DNA from: an uncultured Bacteroides sp.
GTDB taxonomy: Bacteria > Bacteroidota > Bacteroidia > Bacteroidales > Bacteroidaceae
Reading direction: 5' to 3'
Assembly: GCF_963675905.1 (NCBI RefSeq)
Contig: NZ_OY780936.1
Location: forward strand, 1,745,946-1,809,945
DNA: 64,000 bases
Made by a program: the position numbers and the translations under genes. Positions 8,736 to 18,302 of this stretch are shown piece by piece. Position 1 is the first letter of the stretch, and each line of letters begins with the position of its first letter. The notes under the pieces were generated by a model. It saw nothing but the letters and a program-made list of their open reading frames with translations, was not told where the DNA came from and ran no database searches.

Positions 8736-8844
8736 TATTAATATATATAGACAAAGATAATAATTCTCTGAGAATAAACAGCTAATTGCCTGCCTTTACT
8801 TTTATAAGAGAAAAAGATTAAATAAAGGAAAATGAAAGAAATAA

Positions 8845-8874
8845 TTGTGAATATGGAATTTCTTTCTAACTTTG
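8845..8874 (+). promoter_or_regulatory. Bacteroides-type promoter of the B12 import operon
   Basis: TTG, 19 bases, then TAACTTTG, an exact -7 box. The arrangement equals that of the first riboswitch, so promoter and aptamer appear to have been duplicated together. Confidence 0.65.
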
Positions 8875-9090
8875 CGGTGCTTTGGTTCACTATATCTCCT
8901 TATCGGAGAGGTGATTAAAAGGGAATCAGGTGAAAATCCTGAACAGTCCCGCTGCTGTAAGTTTCTACAAAAACGTTGTAAGCAAGCACTCAATACCACT
9001 GAACAATATAGTTCGGGAAGGCGCTTACCAACGGAAACGAGTCAGAAGACCTGCCAGACATTTTTAAGTATAAAGCTTGCGAGGAACGAG
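8875..9090 (+). promoter_or_regulatory. Cobalamin riboswitch 2, leader of the B12 import operon
   Basis: It has the same ordered core as riboswitch 1: AATCAGGTGAAAATCC, CAGTCCCGCTGCTGTAA, ACCACTGAAC and the B12 box AGTCAGAAGACCTGCC at 9040-9055. Downstream, AAGCT...AGCTT arms around TGCGAGGAACG can form an expression-platform hairpin. The DUF4465 lipoprotein gene follows about 55 bases later, so bound cobalamin should shut off the lipoprotein-btuB-btuG operon. Confidence 0.93.
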
Positions 9091-9146
9091 CTTATCACTA
9101 AGAAATTCAATTTTTTTATTACTTAATTTATAAAGACATAGACAAG

Positions 9147-9899
9147 ATGAAAAAGATCTATTCTCTATTACTGCTTACTGTGGTAATACTTTGCAGTTGT
9201 GACAATAACGACGATAATTCTAATGTTATTGACAGTACAACCGTTACCTTAAATCTACAAGGAAAACTTAGTTCACCCGAATCTGAATTTACAGGAGTAT
9301 TCAAAGATGAACCAGCCGGTTCGTACAGCTACAAGAATACATTTGTAGATCAAACCGGATATTTTGTTTTTGATAGTTATGTAACAAGCAGTTCATCTTT
9401 TGGCGGCGGATTTACTTATACAAATAAAACAGATAAAACAACTACAGGATATACAAACAACAGTGCAATTACTGGTACAGGAAAACTAAGTGCAACTTAT
9501 ATTACTGTGAATCCAAGTGCATACTCAACAGATAAATTCCGTTTTGCAGGCAATTTAAGTCACTCTATAAAAGGAATGTATGTAACAAACAGCACTTATG
9601 CTTACCTTTCTATGAAGAATGGAGACAATATTGCCAAGAAGTTTGTTGATGGCGACTGGTTTAAGCTGACTGTTACAGGTTTGGATGCACAAGGAAACAC
9701 TACTGGTACTGTAGATTTTTACCTTGCAGATTACCGCGATGGGAAAAAGATTTTGATAGATCAGTGGACTTGGGTTGATCTTTCTGCTCTTGGTCAGGCA
9801 GCACAGGTTAAATTTAGCATGACTTCTACCGACAATGGAGATTGGGGAATGAATACTCCTGCATATTTCTGTATGGACGGATTTACAATCGAACTTTAA
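9147..9899 (+). CDS. DUF4465-type surface lipoprotein, probable B12-binding (BtuH-like)
   Basis: A 250-residue lipoprotein: the signal peptide ends in a lipobox with Cys18 (VVILCSC), followed by an acidic Asp/Asn stretch that favours surface export in Bacteroides. The body is a single beta-rich domain with GYFVFDSYVTSSSSFGGGF, DWFKLTVTGLDAQGNTTGTVDFYLADYRDG and a final PAYFCMDGFTIEL, the pattern of the DUF4465 family. It is the first gene after the cobalamin riboswitch and lies 15 bases before btuB, so a role in capturing corrinoids at the cell surface is inferred from context and from the BtuH proteins of Bacteroides. Confidence 0.75.
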   Translation: MKKIYSLLLLTVVILCSCDNNDDNSNVIDSTTVTLNLQGKLSSPESEFTGVFKDEPAGSYSYKNTFVDQTGYFVFDSYVTSSSSFGGGFTYTNKTDKTTTGYTNNSAITGTGKLSATYITVNPSAYSTDKFRFAGNLSHSIKGMYVTNSTYAYLSMKNGDNIAKKFVDGDWFKLTVTGLDAQGNTTGTVDFYLADYRDGKKILIDQWTWVDLSALGQAAQVKFSMTSTDNGDWGMNTPAYFCMDGFTIEL

Positions 9900-9914
9900 T
9901 TACTTTACTTATAG

Positions 9915-11926
9915 ATGTCTAACACTCGAAACATTATTTTCTCTTTAGCAATCTCTTTCTGCGCCAGTTCGCTTGTTTGGGCGCAGAAAGCAGATTCTGT
10001 CCGTGTTCACACATTGGGCGAGGTCGTTATAAAAGAGAGTAAAAAGGAGAAGGAGTTTCGTTCTACGACTCCTCTTCAGGTGTTGGATGCCAACCAATTA
10101 AAACAGTCCGGTTCACTTTTGGTATCTGATGCCGTGAAATTCTTCAGCGGAGTAGTTGTGAAGGATTATGGAGGCATTGGCGGATTAAAAACAATCTCGG
10201 TGCGTAGTCTGGGAGCAAACCACACAGCTGTGGTTTACGACGGAATTACGATTAACGATTCTCAAACCGGACAGATTGATTTAGGAAAACTCACTCTCGA
10301 CAATGTTGAGGAAATAAGCTTACTAAGCGGACAAGATGATAATATCTTTCAGTCGGCACGTCTTTTCTCGGCTGCTAGTGTTCTGAATATTAAGAGTCCG
10401 GCTCCCGTATTCACCAAAAAAAAGACAAATGCCAGTGCTACTTTTAAAGGGGGAAGCTTTGGCTTGCTTAATCCCGGTTTTCATCTGAACCATCAATGGA
10501 ACAAAATATTTTCTTCTTCTGTAAACGCAGATTATATGCGGGCAGATGGAGACTATCCTTACACTCAGCTTAACGGAACTGCAACCGAAAGACTGAAACG
10601 CTTAAACTCTGATATAGAAACTGTAAAGACTGAGGCTAATTTGTTTGCGCATTTCAGCAATCACGAAAAAGCAAGCATGAAGGCTTATTATTATTTCTCA
10701 GACAGAGGTCTTCCTTCTAATAAACTATATAATTCGCGGGCACAGAACGTTTGAAAGACAATAACTTCTTTGCTCAGGCTTATTATGAAAATAAATTTTC
10801 CGACAGATGGAGTCTTTTAATGAATGGAAAGTTTAACTGGGGATATAATAAGTACAGCAATCCGGATAATGCAACTTACAACGCCGCAACAGAAAACAAC
10901 TATTACCAAAACGAATATTACCTTTCGGGCACTGTTATGTACCGCCTAAGCCCGCTTCTCTCTTTCTCTCTGGCAAATGATGGTAGCATAAATACCATGA
11001 GGGCAGATATGGCAAACTTTGTCTACCCCACCCGCTTTACCTTACTGAATGCTTTTGCCGCCAAGTATGTAAACAATCGCTTTACAGCAACGGCACATAT
11101 TCTATCTACTTTAACCCGCGAATCAGTTAGAACAGGAACAGCAGCCGATAATCGCAACCGATTGTCACCTTCTGTCAGCCTCTCTTATCAGCCAATAAAG
11201 AAAGAGAATCTGCGATTAAGATTACTCTATAAAGATATTTTCCGTCTGCCTACGTTCAATGATTTATATTACGTAACAATAGGTACACGGTCTCTCAAGC
11301 CCGAACAGGCCAGTGAATACAGTGCCGGAGTAAACTGGATAAAGAACATCAATCACATAATTCCATTTATCTCTTTATCTGTAGATGGTTTCTATAACAG
11401 AGTAAGTAACAAGATAGTAGCTGTACCGTCCAAGAATCTTTTTGTATGGAGTATGCAAAACATTGGAAGGGTTGATATTCGAGGGTTGGAGAGTAATCTT
11501 GAAACGGCATTCAGCCTTAACAGCAAAATAAAGCTCACAGCTACCGGAAATTATACCTACCAAAGGGCAATGGATAAGACAGATAAGTACAATATGCCCG
11601 ATAAGGTAACATATAATCACCAGATTCCTTATACGCCGCGTCATTCCGGATCTGCCCGACTTGGTTTTGAGACTCCGTGGATTAACCTATCATACACAGT
11701 AATGACCTCGGGTGAACGTTTCTCAAACCAATATAACGCGCCGGAATATCGGTTAGATGGTTACACAGAACACAGTGCATCTGTATGGAGAACTTTTAAA
11801 CTGATAAGATTCAGCATTTCGGCTCAGGCAGAAGTCCTTAATCTCTTTGATAAAGAATATGAGATAGTACAAAATTATCCAATGCCCGGCAGACAGTTCA
11901 GGGGTAGCATTCGAATTATTTATTGA
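9915..11926 (+). pseudogene. btuB: TonB-dependent cobalamin receptor BtuB, split by a one-base frameshift
   Basis: Two adjacent frames together make one receptor. The first (279 codons, 9915-10754) has a signal peptide, a TonB-box-like segment (VHTLGEVVIKES) and the plug domain (SGVVVKDYGGIGGLKTISVRS, VVYDGITINDSQTGQIDLG). The second (to 11926) is the remaining barrel, ending in the aromatic GSIRIIY. At about 10743-10746 the DNA reads GCACAGAACGT. One extra G there (GCACAGGAACGT) would give AQERLKDNNFFAQ, joining both parts into about 670 residues, the normal size. So one base has been lost, by mutation or by a sequencing or assembly error. No other damage is seen, and btuG follows one base after the stop. 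Confidence 0.85.
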
Positions 11927-11927
11927 T

Positions 11928-13922
11928 ATGAAAAACAAAATATTATATATTATCCTGGTTCTCACATTAATGGTCAGTGCATGTGACGATACCATCGTGC
12001 TGCAAGACACCGGAGATCATCCCACTGAAACTGAAACAGCAGGAATGTATATTCTTTGTGAAGGACTGTTTAACATGAACAACAGTACACTCTCTTTCTA
12101 CGATTTCAATAAAAGCGAAATGCAGTCTTTTCAGGATTCGGATAAGAAAGGAAGTGATAAAACCAGCTATGATTATTTTAAAATGGCAAATGGCAGAAAG
12201 CTTGGTGATACGGCAAATGATTTGCAACGCTATGGATCCAAACTTTACTGTGTGGTTAATGTTTCCAGCCAAATAGAGGTATTAAACATATCAACAGGAG
12301 TATCTCAGAAACAAATTCCTTTATTCAACGAAAATGGAGTGGCTCGTCAGCCCCGCTACTTTGCTTTCTATAAAGACAAAGCATATATCTGTAACTTCGA
12401 CGGCACAGTAGCACGTATTGACACAACAACGCTTGAAGTTGACGGAATTGTAAAAGTGGGACGCAATCCCGATGGTATCTGTGTGGCCAATGGAAAACTT
12501 TATGTTGCCAATTCCGGCGGACTGAATGAAACGAATCTGGATAACACAGTCTCTGTAATAGACACGAAAACTTTTACCGAAACAAAAAAAATCACTGTCC
12601 GCAATAACTTAGGAACCATTCTTTCCGACGAAGCCGGAAATGTTTATGTGGTATCTCGTGAATCTTACAATTATACTATCGGTGACTATGATTGTAAACT
12701 GCATCGCATTGACAGCGAAACAGATAAATTGATTAAAACCTACGATTTATCAGTCGTAAGCTTTACTATATACGGGCATCTGGCATATCTGTACAGTTAC
12801 AACTCAAACGTAGAATCCATACAGGTTATGGATACTCGTACTGGAGAAATTATTGATGATAATTTCATTAAGGACGGAACAAAAATTACCCGTACATATA
12901 ACATAGAGGTAAATCCTGTGAACGGAGATGTTTATATCTGCGATGCTCAAAACTATGTAATCAATGGCAGCATTATTTGCTTCACTAAAGATGGAGTGCA
13001 TAAGTTTACCATTGATGCAAAAGGCATTAACCCAAACTCTATTGTATTTACAAGTAGTAAAAGCACCAGTCAGCCATCAGATCCAACGGACAACAGTAAG
13101 AGTTCATACGTTACAAAAGTACTTGAATACGTCCCTGCACCGGGACAATTCGTGAATGTACTTCCCGAATATACAAGTGGCGACAATGCATCTTCTATGT
13201 GTGCTAAGTGCCTGAACTATTTCAATAAGGATTATGCAGTATCACTCGGAGCATTCGGTGGATACATAACCGTGGGCTTTGATCATACCATTGCCAATGT
13301 ATCGGGAGAATATGATATAAAAGTGCTGGGAAATGCATTCGATGGCAGCGCCGAACCGGGCATTGTTCTAGTTTCTGCTGATACCAACAAGGATGGATTA
13401 CCCAACGATGAATGGTATGAACTGAAAGGTTCGGAATACAGCAATGCATCCACCATTCACAATTACGAAATTAAATACTATAAGCCTACTGGCTCAACAG
13501 ATAATATACGCTGGACAGATAATCAGAACAAGGAAGGAAATGTTTTGCATAACTCCTATCACGCACAAGCTTATTATCCGCAATGGATTAGCGCAGAAAC
13601 AATGACCTTCAACGGTTGCCGCCTTCCAGATAACGGAGTATATAGTTCCTCACAAGGAAAATGGATTATGGCATCTTACAGTTATGGATATGCCGACAAC
13701 CACTCAAACACTTCAGATGGTTGCAAGCTGAAGTTCGATTGGGCTGTAGACAAGAATGGCAATAGTGTAACTGTAAAAGGAGTCGATTTTATAAGAATAT
13801 ACAGTGCAGTCAATCAATCCTTAGACACCGTTGTAGGAGAAATATCGACAGAAGTCTCCGGAGTAGAAGATCTTCATCCGGCACAAAGTGGTGAATCTTC
13901 CATCCTGACTAAAAGCCGCTAA
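11928..13922 (+). CDS. btuG: BtuG-like B12-binding beta-propeller lipoprotein with C-terminal extension
   Basis: A 664-residue surface lipoprotein (lipobox VSAC, Cys19). Residues about 35-375 form a YncE-like propeller with repeated YVANSGG / VSVIDTKTFTETKKI / VARIDTTTLEVDGIVKVG elements, matching BtuG, the protein that captures cobalamin over the BtuB channel. Residues about 395-640 are an added domain (VGFDHTIANVSGEYDIKV, GIVLVSADTNKDGLPNDEWYELKGSEY) of the cell-surface type seen in some Bacteroides proteins, making the protein much longer than a lone BtuG propeller. It directly follows btuB, so it is the last gene of the riboswitch operon. The function of the extension is unknown. Confidence 0.8.
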   Translation: MKNKILYIILVLTLMVSACDDTIVLQDTGDHPTETETAGMYILCEGLFNMNNSTLSFYDFNKSEMQSFQDSDKKGSDKTSYDYFKMANGRKLGDTANDLQRYGSKLYCVVNVSSQIEVLNISTGVSQKQIPLFNENGVARQPRYFAFYKDKAYICNFDGTVARIDTTTLEVDGIVKVGRNPDGICVANGKLYVANSGGLNETNLDNTVSVIDTKTFTETKKITVRNNLGTILSDEAGNVYVVSRESYNYTIGDYDCKLHRIDSETDKLIKTYDLSVVSFTIYGHLAYLYSYNSNVESIQVMDTRTGEIIDDNFIKDGTKITRTYNIEVNPVNGDVYICDAQNYVINGSIICFTKDGVHKFTIDAKGINPNSIVFTSSKSTSQPSDPTDNSKSSYVTKVLEYVPAPGQFVNVLPEYTSGDNASSMCAKCLNYFNKDYAVSLGAFGGYITVGFDHTIANVSGEYDIKVLGNAFDGSAEPGIVLVSADTNKDGLPNDEWYELKGSEYSNASTIHNYEIKYYKPTGSTDNIRWTDNQNKEGNVLHNSYHAQAYYPQWISAETMTFNGCRLPDNGVYSSSQGKWIMASYSYGYADNHSNTSDGCKLKFDWAVDKNGNSVTVKGVDFIRIYSAVNQSLDTVVGEISTEVSGVEDLHPAQSGESSILTKSR

Positions 13923-14076
13923 GCGAATCTGTTTTAAAATTAAATAAAAACTCAAATAGGTAAAGCAATAATCGTTGACAAAATCTATTTTCAAACTGAG
14001 TAGATAACCAACAACTTATAGAATTCCGGTAAAACACCATTTTATAATTTAGGCAAGAGCAGAAAGAACAGAAAGA

Positions 14077-14700
14077 TCAACACCATGTAATTACAAAATC
14101 AGGATGAGTCTGGTAATAGACAAGGAAACTTTGTTGAGCATCTGTCTTTAACTCTTTTGCATCAAACGAGCCTTTCTCTTCCGGAATAAAAGGTTCTATC
14201 AGCAAATACTTTTTAAAGTCGGCCACTTGTTCGCCAAGCACCTTGAAAACAGTTTCTTTACCCGACCAGTACAATAGCAAGTGATAAACCTCTTTATCAG
14301 GATTAATAGCCTTCATTTCCTGTTCACTCAGGAACTTTGCACCAAGTTTAAGAATCCTTTCTCCATATTGCTCAATATCTATTCCAACTTTCTTTTGAGC
14401 ACTCAGGATAACCGCAACATATCCACGAGTATGAGAAATACTGATATAAAAAGATTGATCAGACAAATAAGGCATACCAGAAGGATAATATTCAATTTGC
14501 TTCTCTTCTCCGCAAAGACTTTTCAAGAGAGCACGTACAGAAAGCCATTCCAAACGTCTGCCTTTGGCGGATAAATGCTGCATCTTCTCCTTTATTTGAA
14601 ATGGATCGGAAAAAAGCGAAAGCAAATCATCTTCCGTTTCTTCCATTTTCCAGATTCCCCATCTGTAATCAGCTTCAATATGTGTTTCAAAAACTGCCAT
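14077..14700 (-). CDS. 4'-phosphopantetheinyl transferase superfamily protein
   Basis: A 207-residue Sfp/AcpT-type enzyme that would move phosphopantetheine from CoA onto a carrier-protein serine. The two family motifs are present: VGIDIEQYGERI (Mg2+ and CoA binding, Asp-x-Glu) and WSGKETVFKVLG (Glu and Lys of the catalytic helix). The upstream SISHTRGYVAVI segment also fits. The gene follows gldD with 2 bases between them and is the last gene of the ssb-gldE-gldD block, a known Bacteroidota gene order. The carrier protein is not identifiable from context. Confidence 0.88.
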   Translation of the reverse strand: MAVFETHIEADYRWGIWKMEETEDDLLSLFSDPFQIKEKMQHLSAKGRRLEWLSVRALLKSLCGEEKQIEYYPSGMPYLSDQSFYISISHTRGYVAVILSAQKKVGIDIEQYGERILKLGAKFLSEQEMKAINPDKEVYHLLLYWSGKETVFKVLGEQVADFKKYLLIEPFIPEEKGSFDAKELKTDAQQSFLVYYQTHPDFVITWC

Positions 14701-14702
14701 GC

Positions 14703-15305
14703 TTAATGAGATTTTACTTTAAACGATTCCATAATACGAATAATGTCTCTACGAATATAGTTCAATGCCGGTGCAATAGAATCAACATCTGGTGTCATAT
14801 TAAAGTAGAGAGAAGCATTGAAAAAATAGTGATTGCTATCTGTCAAAGCTATCTGAACAGGAGTTGCAACATTACCTTGAATATCATATAATATTCCATG
14901 TACATGAGACAAGTCATTATCGTATCTCTTTTCATTAATTGCGGTAGCCACTGTTGAATGCTGATAAACCATTTTACGGCTTTCTTCTGCAAAATCCCGG
15001 AATTTATCAGAGGTTATGGCATGATAAGTACAGTATAACTGTGCATTCAGTGAAGGATAAATTACATTACAGAAGTACTCGCCCGGTTTATTCTTTTGCC
15101 AGGTAAGCTTTGCCTGATTAGACAAATCAAAAGTAAATGGCAAAGAATCTGTAGAAGAAGCATACACAGCTTTTGGGAAATTCAATTTAGAATTCGCCTT
15201 CTCCTTTTTTTCAGATGCAGGAGACGAGCAAGCCATCATTACCAAAAGCAATAATAGCAAGATATAAATACCCATAAAAATTTTATAAGTCTGCTGCCTC
15301 TTCAT
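14703..15305 (-). CDS. gldD: GldD-like lipoprotein
   Basis: A 200-residue lipoprotein with a membrane-type signal and lipobox LVMMAC. The sequence has the GldD pattern: NFPKAVY near the lipid anchor, YPSLNAQLYCTYHAI in the middle, HVHGILYDIQGNVATP, and a C-terminal helix with YIRRDIIRIMESFKV. GldD is needed for gliding and surface-adhesin export in Flavobacterium; in non-gliding Bacteroidales the protein is kept together with GldE and its job is less clear. The start overlaps the 3' end of gldE by 23 bases, so the two are translationally linked. Confidence 0.85.
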   Translation of the reverse strand: MKRQQTYKIFMGIYILLLLLLVMMACSSPASEKKEKANSKLNFPKAVYASSTDSLPFTFDLSNQAKLTWQKNKPGEYFCNVIYPSLNAQLYCTYHAITSDKFRDFAEESRKMVYQHSTVATAINEKRYDNDLSHVHGILYDIQGNVATPVQIALTDSNHYFFNASLYFNMTPDVDSIAPALNYIRRDIIRIMESFKVKSH

Positions 15306-16623
15306 GGATAGTAAATTTAACCTTTAAAATACGACGTTCATCCATTTTCAGAACTTCAAAGTCATAATCTTTATAACTTATTACCTCATGCAAAGCCGGA
15401 AATTCACCTTTTATTTCCAACAGTAAACCAGCAAGAGTATCAGCATCTCCGGCAATCTGTTCAAACTCAAAATTACTGATATTGGCTATTTTGTAGAAAT
15501 CAGTGAGCTGGGTTTTCGCTTCAAAAATATAACTATTATCATTCAACTTAACGAAGGTATTTTCTTCTTCATCATATTCATCGCGAATCTCACCAACTAT
15601 TTCTTCTAAAATATCTTCCATAGTGACTATACCGGAGGTTCCACCAAATTCATCCACAACAATAGCAATATGAATTTTGTTTGCCTGAAAATCTCTCAGC
15701 AAATCATCAATCATTTTTGTTTCCGGCACAAAATAAGCCGGACGGATAAGCGACTGCCAACGAAAGTTATCAGCCTTATTCAAATGAGGCAGCAAGTCTT
15801 TTATATAAAGAATTCCTTTAATGTTATCTCTCGATCCGGAATATACCGGAATACGTGAATAAACATTTTCAATAATGCACTGCAACACCTCTTTATAAGA
15901 TGCCTTAATACTCAAATCAACCACATCTAAGCGTGAGGTCATAATCTCTTTTGCCGTTTCACCACCAAAGCGGATAATTCCTTCGAGTATCTGCTTTTCG
16001 TCTGATAAATCTTCTTTGTCTGTAAGTTCTAGCGCATGAGATAATTCATCAACCGACAAACCATAGCTTTTTCTTGGCAGATATTTATTAGCATAAGTAT
16101 TAGAGCGAATCAATATCAATACAATTGGCAAGAACAGGTATTCAAGAACTTTTATAATTGGAGCCGCAAACCTACAAAAGGAAAGTGTACGTTGCACCGA
16201 ATAAATTTTAGAAATAATCTCACCAAAAAACAACAGGACAAAAGTTAATGCAAAAGTAAATATTAAAACTCCCATCCAGGTTGAACTACCATTACTAAAA
16301 ACGTCCAAAAAGAATGCATTACATAGCATAATTATTGCTACGTTGACAAACATTTTAGTTACATGAATTGTAGCCAATAAACGATCTGATTTCTCAAGAA
16401 GAGAACGGAGATTTCTATCTGAAAGTTTATTACGCAATCCGATGGTATTCAAATCGGATGTTGAAAGAGAAAAAAAGGCTATCTCTGAAGCAGAAGTAAA
16501 GCCCGAAACAAACAATAACAGAATAGCTGAAAGAAATGCTATTTCTGCAAAAAAAGAGGAAGAGTTTACGGTTACACCGCTAAAAACATTTGCCAATTGG
16601 CATAAAAACGCATCTGGGTCCAA
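15283..16623 (-). CDS. gldE: GldE, CNNM/CBS/CorC-type membrane protein
   Basis: 446 residues: four predicted membrane segments in an N-terminal CNNM (DUF21) domain (about 20-190, with SGFTSASEIAFFSLS), a pair of CBS domains (about 205-335, with MTSRLDVVDLS and IVVDEFGGTSGIVTMEDILEEIVGEI), and a C-terminal CorC/HlyC domain (about 345-440). This is the GldE architecture and it is paired with gldD as expected. The start codon is TTG; the following MDPDAFL agrees with the N-terminus of relatives and no nearby in-frame ATG offers an alternative. A long hairpin separates it from ssb upstream. Confidence 0.88.
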   Translation of the reverse strand: MDPDAFLCQLANVFSGVTVNSSSFFAEIAFLSAILLLFVSGFTSASEIAFFSLSTSDLNTIGLRNKLSDRNLRSLLEKSDRLLATIHVTKMFVNVAIIMLCNAFFLDVFSNGSSTWMGVLIFTFALTFVLLFFGEIISKIYSVQRTLSFCRFAAPIIKVLEYLFLPIVLILIRSNTYANKYLPRKSYGLSVDELSHALELTDKEDLSDEKQILEGIIRFGGETAKEIMTSRLDVVDLSIKASYKEVLQCIIENVYSRIPVYSGSRDNIKGILYIKDLLPHLNKADNFRWQSLIRPAYFVPETKMIDDLLRDFQANKIHIAIVVDEFGGTSGIVTMEDILEEIVGEIRDEYDEEENTFVKLNDNSYIFEAKTQLTDFYKIANISNFEFEQIAGDADTLAGLLLEIKGEFPALHEVISYKDYDFEVLKMDERRILKVKFTIHEEAADL

Positions 16624-16676
16624 AGAATTAAATTTTAGTTAGACATCTTGTTCGAATTATGAATAAAAACTATGCA

Positions 16677-16713
16677 ATATGAATCAGATAGCATGCTACT
16701 ATCTGATTCATAT
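16677..16713 (-). terminator. Hairpin between ssb and gldE
   Basis: A perfect 15-bp stem (ATATGAATCAGATAG and complement) around a 7-base loop. Read on the minus strand it is followed after about 8 bases by GTTTTTATT, so it could end part of the ssb transcripts. It is nested in an outer 11-bp inverted repeat, GAATTATGAAT at 16654-16664 with ATTCATAATTC at 16720-16730. Confidence 0.6.
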
Positions 16714-16735
16714 TACACAATTCATAATTCCTCAA

Positions 16736-17173
16736 TTAAAAGGGCAAATCATCTGTTGAATTATCCTGGGGAACAGGCTGAGATTGCACCGGTGCACTTT
16801 GAGGCTGTGCCTGTTGAGGTGCATAAGACTGATTACCCCCCTTAGGAGTAAGCATTTCCATTGAATCTGCAAAAATCTCAGTAATATATCGTTTTGCTCC
16901 ACTTGGATCGTCATAAGAACGAGTTCTTATTTTCCCTTCAATATATAATTTATCACCTTTATGAACATATTTTTCTGCTACTTCAGCCAATCCTCTCCAT
17001 AAAACAATATTATGCCATTCAGTTCTTTCAGGAACTTGTGTGCCATTGGCCAAAGTATATCCTTTATCTGAAGTTGCCAATGTAAAGTTTGCTACTGCTA
17101 CGCCACTATCCAAGTATCTAACATCAGGATCTTTCCCAACATTTCCAATCAATATCACTTTATTTACAGACAT
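16736..17173 (-). CDS. ssb: Single-stranded DNA-binding protein
   Basis: A 145-residue SSB. The OB-fold (about 1-105) starts MSVNKVILIGNVGKDPDVRY and contains WHNIVLWRGLAEVAEKYVHKG and the IEGKIRTRSY strand; a Gln/Pro/Ser-rich flexible linker follows, and the protein ends in the acidic tip DDLPF used to recruit repair and replication partners. Size and layout are typical. It sits between mutY upstream and gldE downstream on the same strand. Confidence 0.96.
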   Translation of the reverse strand: MSVNKVILIGNVGKDPDVRYLDSGVAVANFTLATSDKGYTLANGTQVPERTEWHNIVLWRGLAEVAEKYVHKGDKLYIEGKIRTRSYDDPSGAKRYITEIFADSMEMLTPKGGNQSYAPQQAQPQSAPVQSQPVPQDNSTDDLPF

Positions 17174-17261
17174 AAAAATTAGTTATTTTAATTATATATT
17201 AATCATTTAGCCTTCAAAAATAATCAGAAATACAACATTAAGCAAGTATTAAGTAATTAAT

Positions 17262-18302
17262 TTATAAATATTTCTCTAAAAAGCTGTGTATCAAACGAGA
17301 GACTGCATACTTGTCAATATCTGCAATTAAGACCTTTATGTATGAAGAAAAAGAAGTTGAATTATCTGGTAAAATAACTTCATAAAAATTAGTATAAATT
17401 ACTCTGTGAGAAAGTACATGTTTTACATTCTTGTTTAAACAATGAATAACCGGTTTCTCATTCGGAGCAAATAACTGCTGAAATTCCGGTAAGGCAAACA
17501 GCTCCTCATCTCCAAGCGACTTATCTGTTTCAACTAATGGAAATTCAAACAAATTCTTCCAAATATCATTTTCACTTCGCTTATTTAAAAAGGTATACGC
17601 GCCCATGCGTACATATAAATAATTAAAATATCTGTTGGTTGTCTTTGTCTTGTTTTGTTTCACAGGCAAGATGTTTACCAGATTATCCTTTAAAGCCATA
17701 CAAGAGTCAGCTAGCGGACAAGAAGAACATCCCGGAGAAGCCGGAGTACATTGCAATGCACCGAAATCCATTATAGCCTGATTATAAATTCCAGGTTTTG
17801 ATTTATCAAGGAACTCACCCGCCAATGAAGCAAACAACTTTTTCCCTTCGGTAGAATCTATAGGAGTCTGTATACCCAGATAACGAGACAACACCCGGTA
17901 CACATTGCCATCCACAACAGCATAAGGTAAATTATAAGCAAAAGAGCAGATTGCTGCAGCCGTATACTCTCCTACTCCCTTCAGAGCCAAAATGTCAGAA
18001 TAAGTATCAGGAAAATCTCCATTGATACTTTTTGCAGCTGCATGTAAATTGCGTGCACGTGAATAGTATCCCAAACCTTGCCAGTATTTTAAGACTTCGT
18101 CTTCATCTGCTTCAGCTAATGATTTCACTGTTGGAAATCTCTCCACAAACCTTAGAAAATAATCATATCCCTGAGCAACACGAGTCTGTTGCAGTATAAT
18201 TTCTGAAATCCAAATCAGATAAGGATCCGATGTTTCCCGCCAAGGTAATATCCGCTTATTAGCTTCATACCAAACTATAATTTTATCGCTAAATTTGTCC
18301 AT
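17262..18302 (-). CDS. mutY: A/G-specific adenine glycosylase MutY
   Basis: About 346 residues; the start at MDKFSDKII is preferred over a longer in-frame start because homologues begin there. It removes adenine mispaired with 8-oxoguanine. Visible are the HhH-GPD core (SEIILQQTRV with the catalytic Glu, LKGVGEYTAAAICSFAY hairpin, VVDGNVYRVLSR with the catalytic Asp) and the four iron-sulfur cysteines in the pattern C-x6-C-x2-C-x5-C (CTPASPGCSSCPLADSC). The C-terminal third is the NUDIX-like 8-oxoG recognition domain. ssb follows 88 bases downstream. Confidence 0.95.
   Translation of the reverse strand: MDKFSDKIIVWYEANKRILPWRETSDPYLIWISEIILQQTRVAQGYDYFLRFVERFPTVKSLAEADEDEVLKYWQGLGYYSRARNLHAAAKSINGDFPDTYSDILALKGVGEYTAAAICSFAYNLPYAVVDGNVYRVLSRYLGIQTPIDSTEGKKLFASLAGEFLDKSKPGIYNQAIMDFGALQCTPASPGCSSCPLADSCMALKDNLVNILPVKQNKTKTTNRYFNYLYVRMGAYTFLNKRSENDIWKNLFEFPLVETDKSLGDEELFALPEFQQLFAPNEKPVIHCLNKNVKHVLSHRVIYTNFYEVILPDNSTSFSSYIKVLIADIDKYAVSRLIHSFLEKYL

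Noticed and set aside
10741-10754. Programmed ribosomal frameshift in btuB
   Set aside because: No slippery heptamer lies at the junction (GCACAGAACGT) and BtuB receptors are not known to be frameshifted; a lost base explains it more simply.
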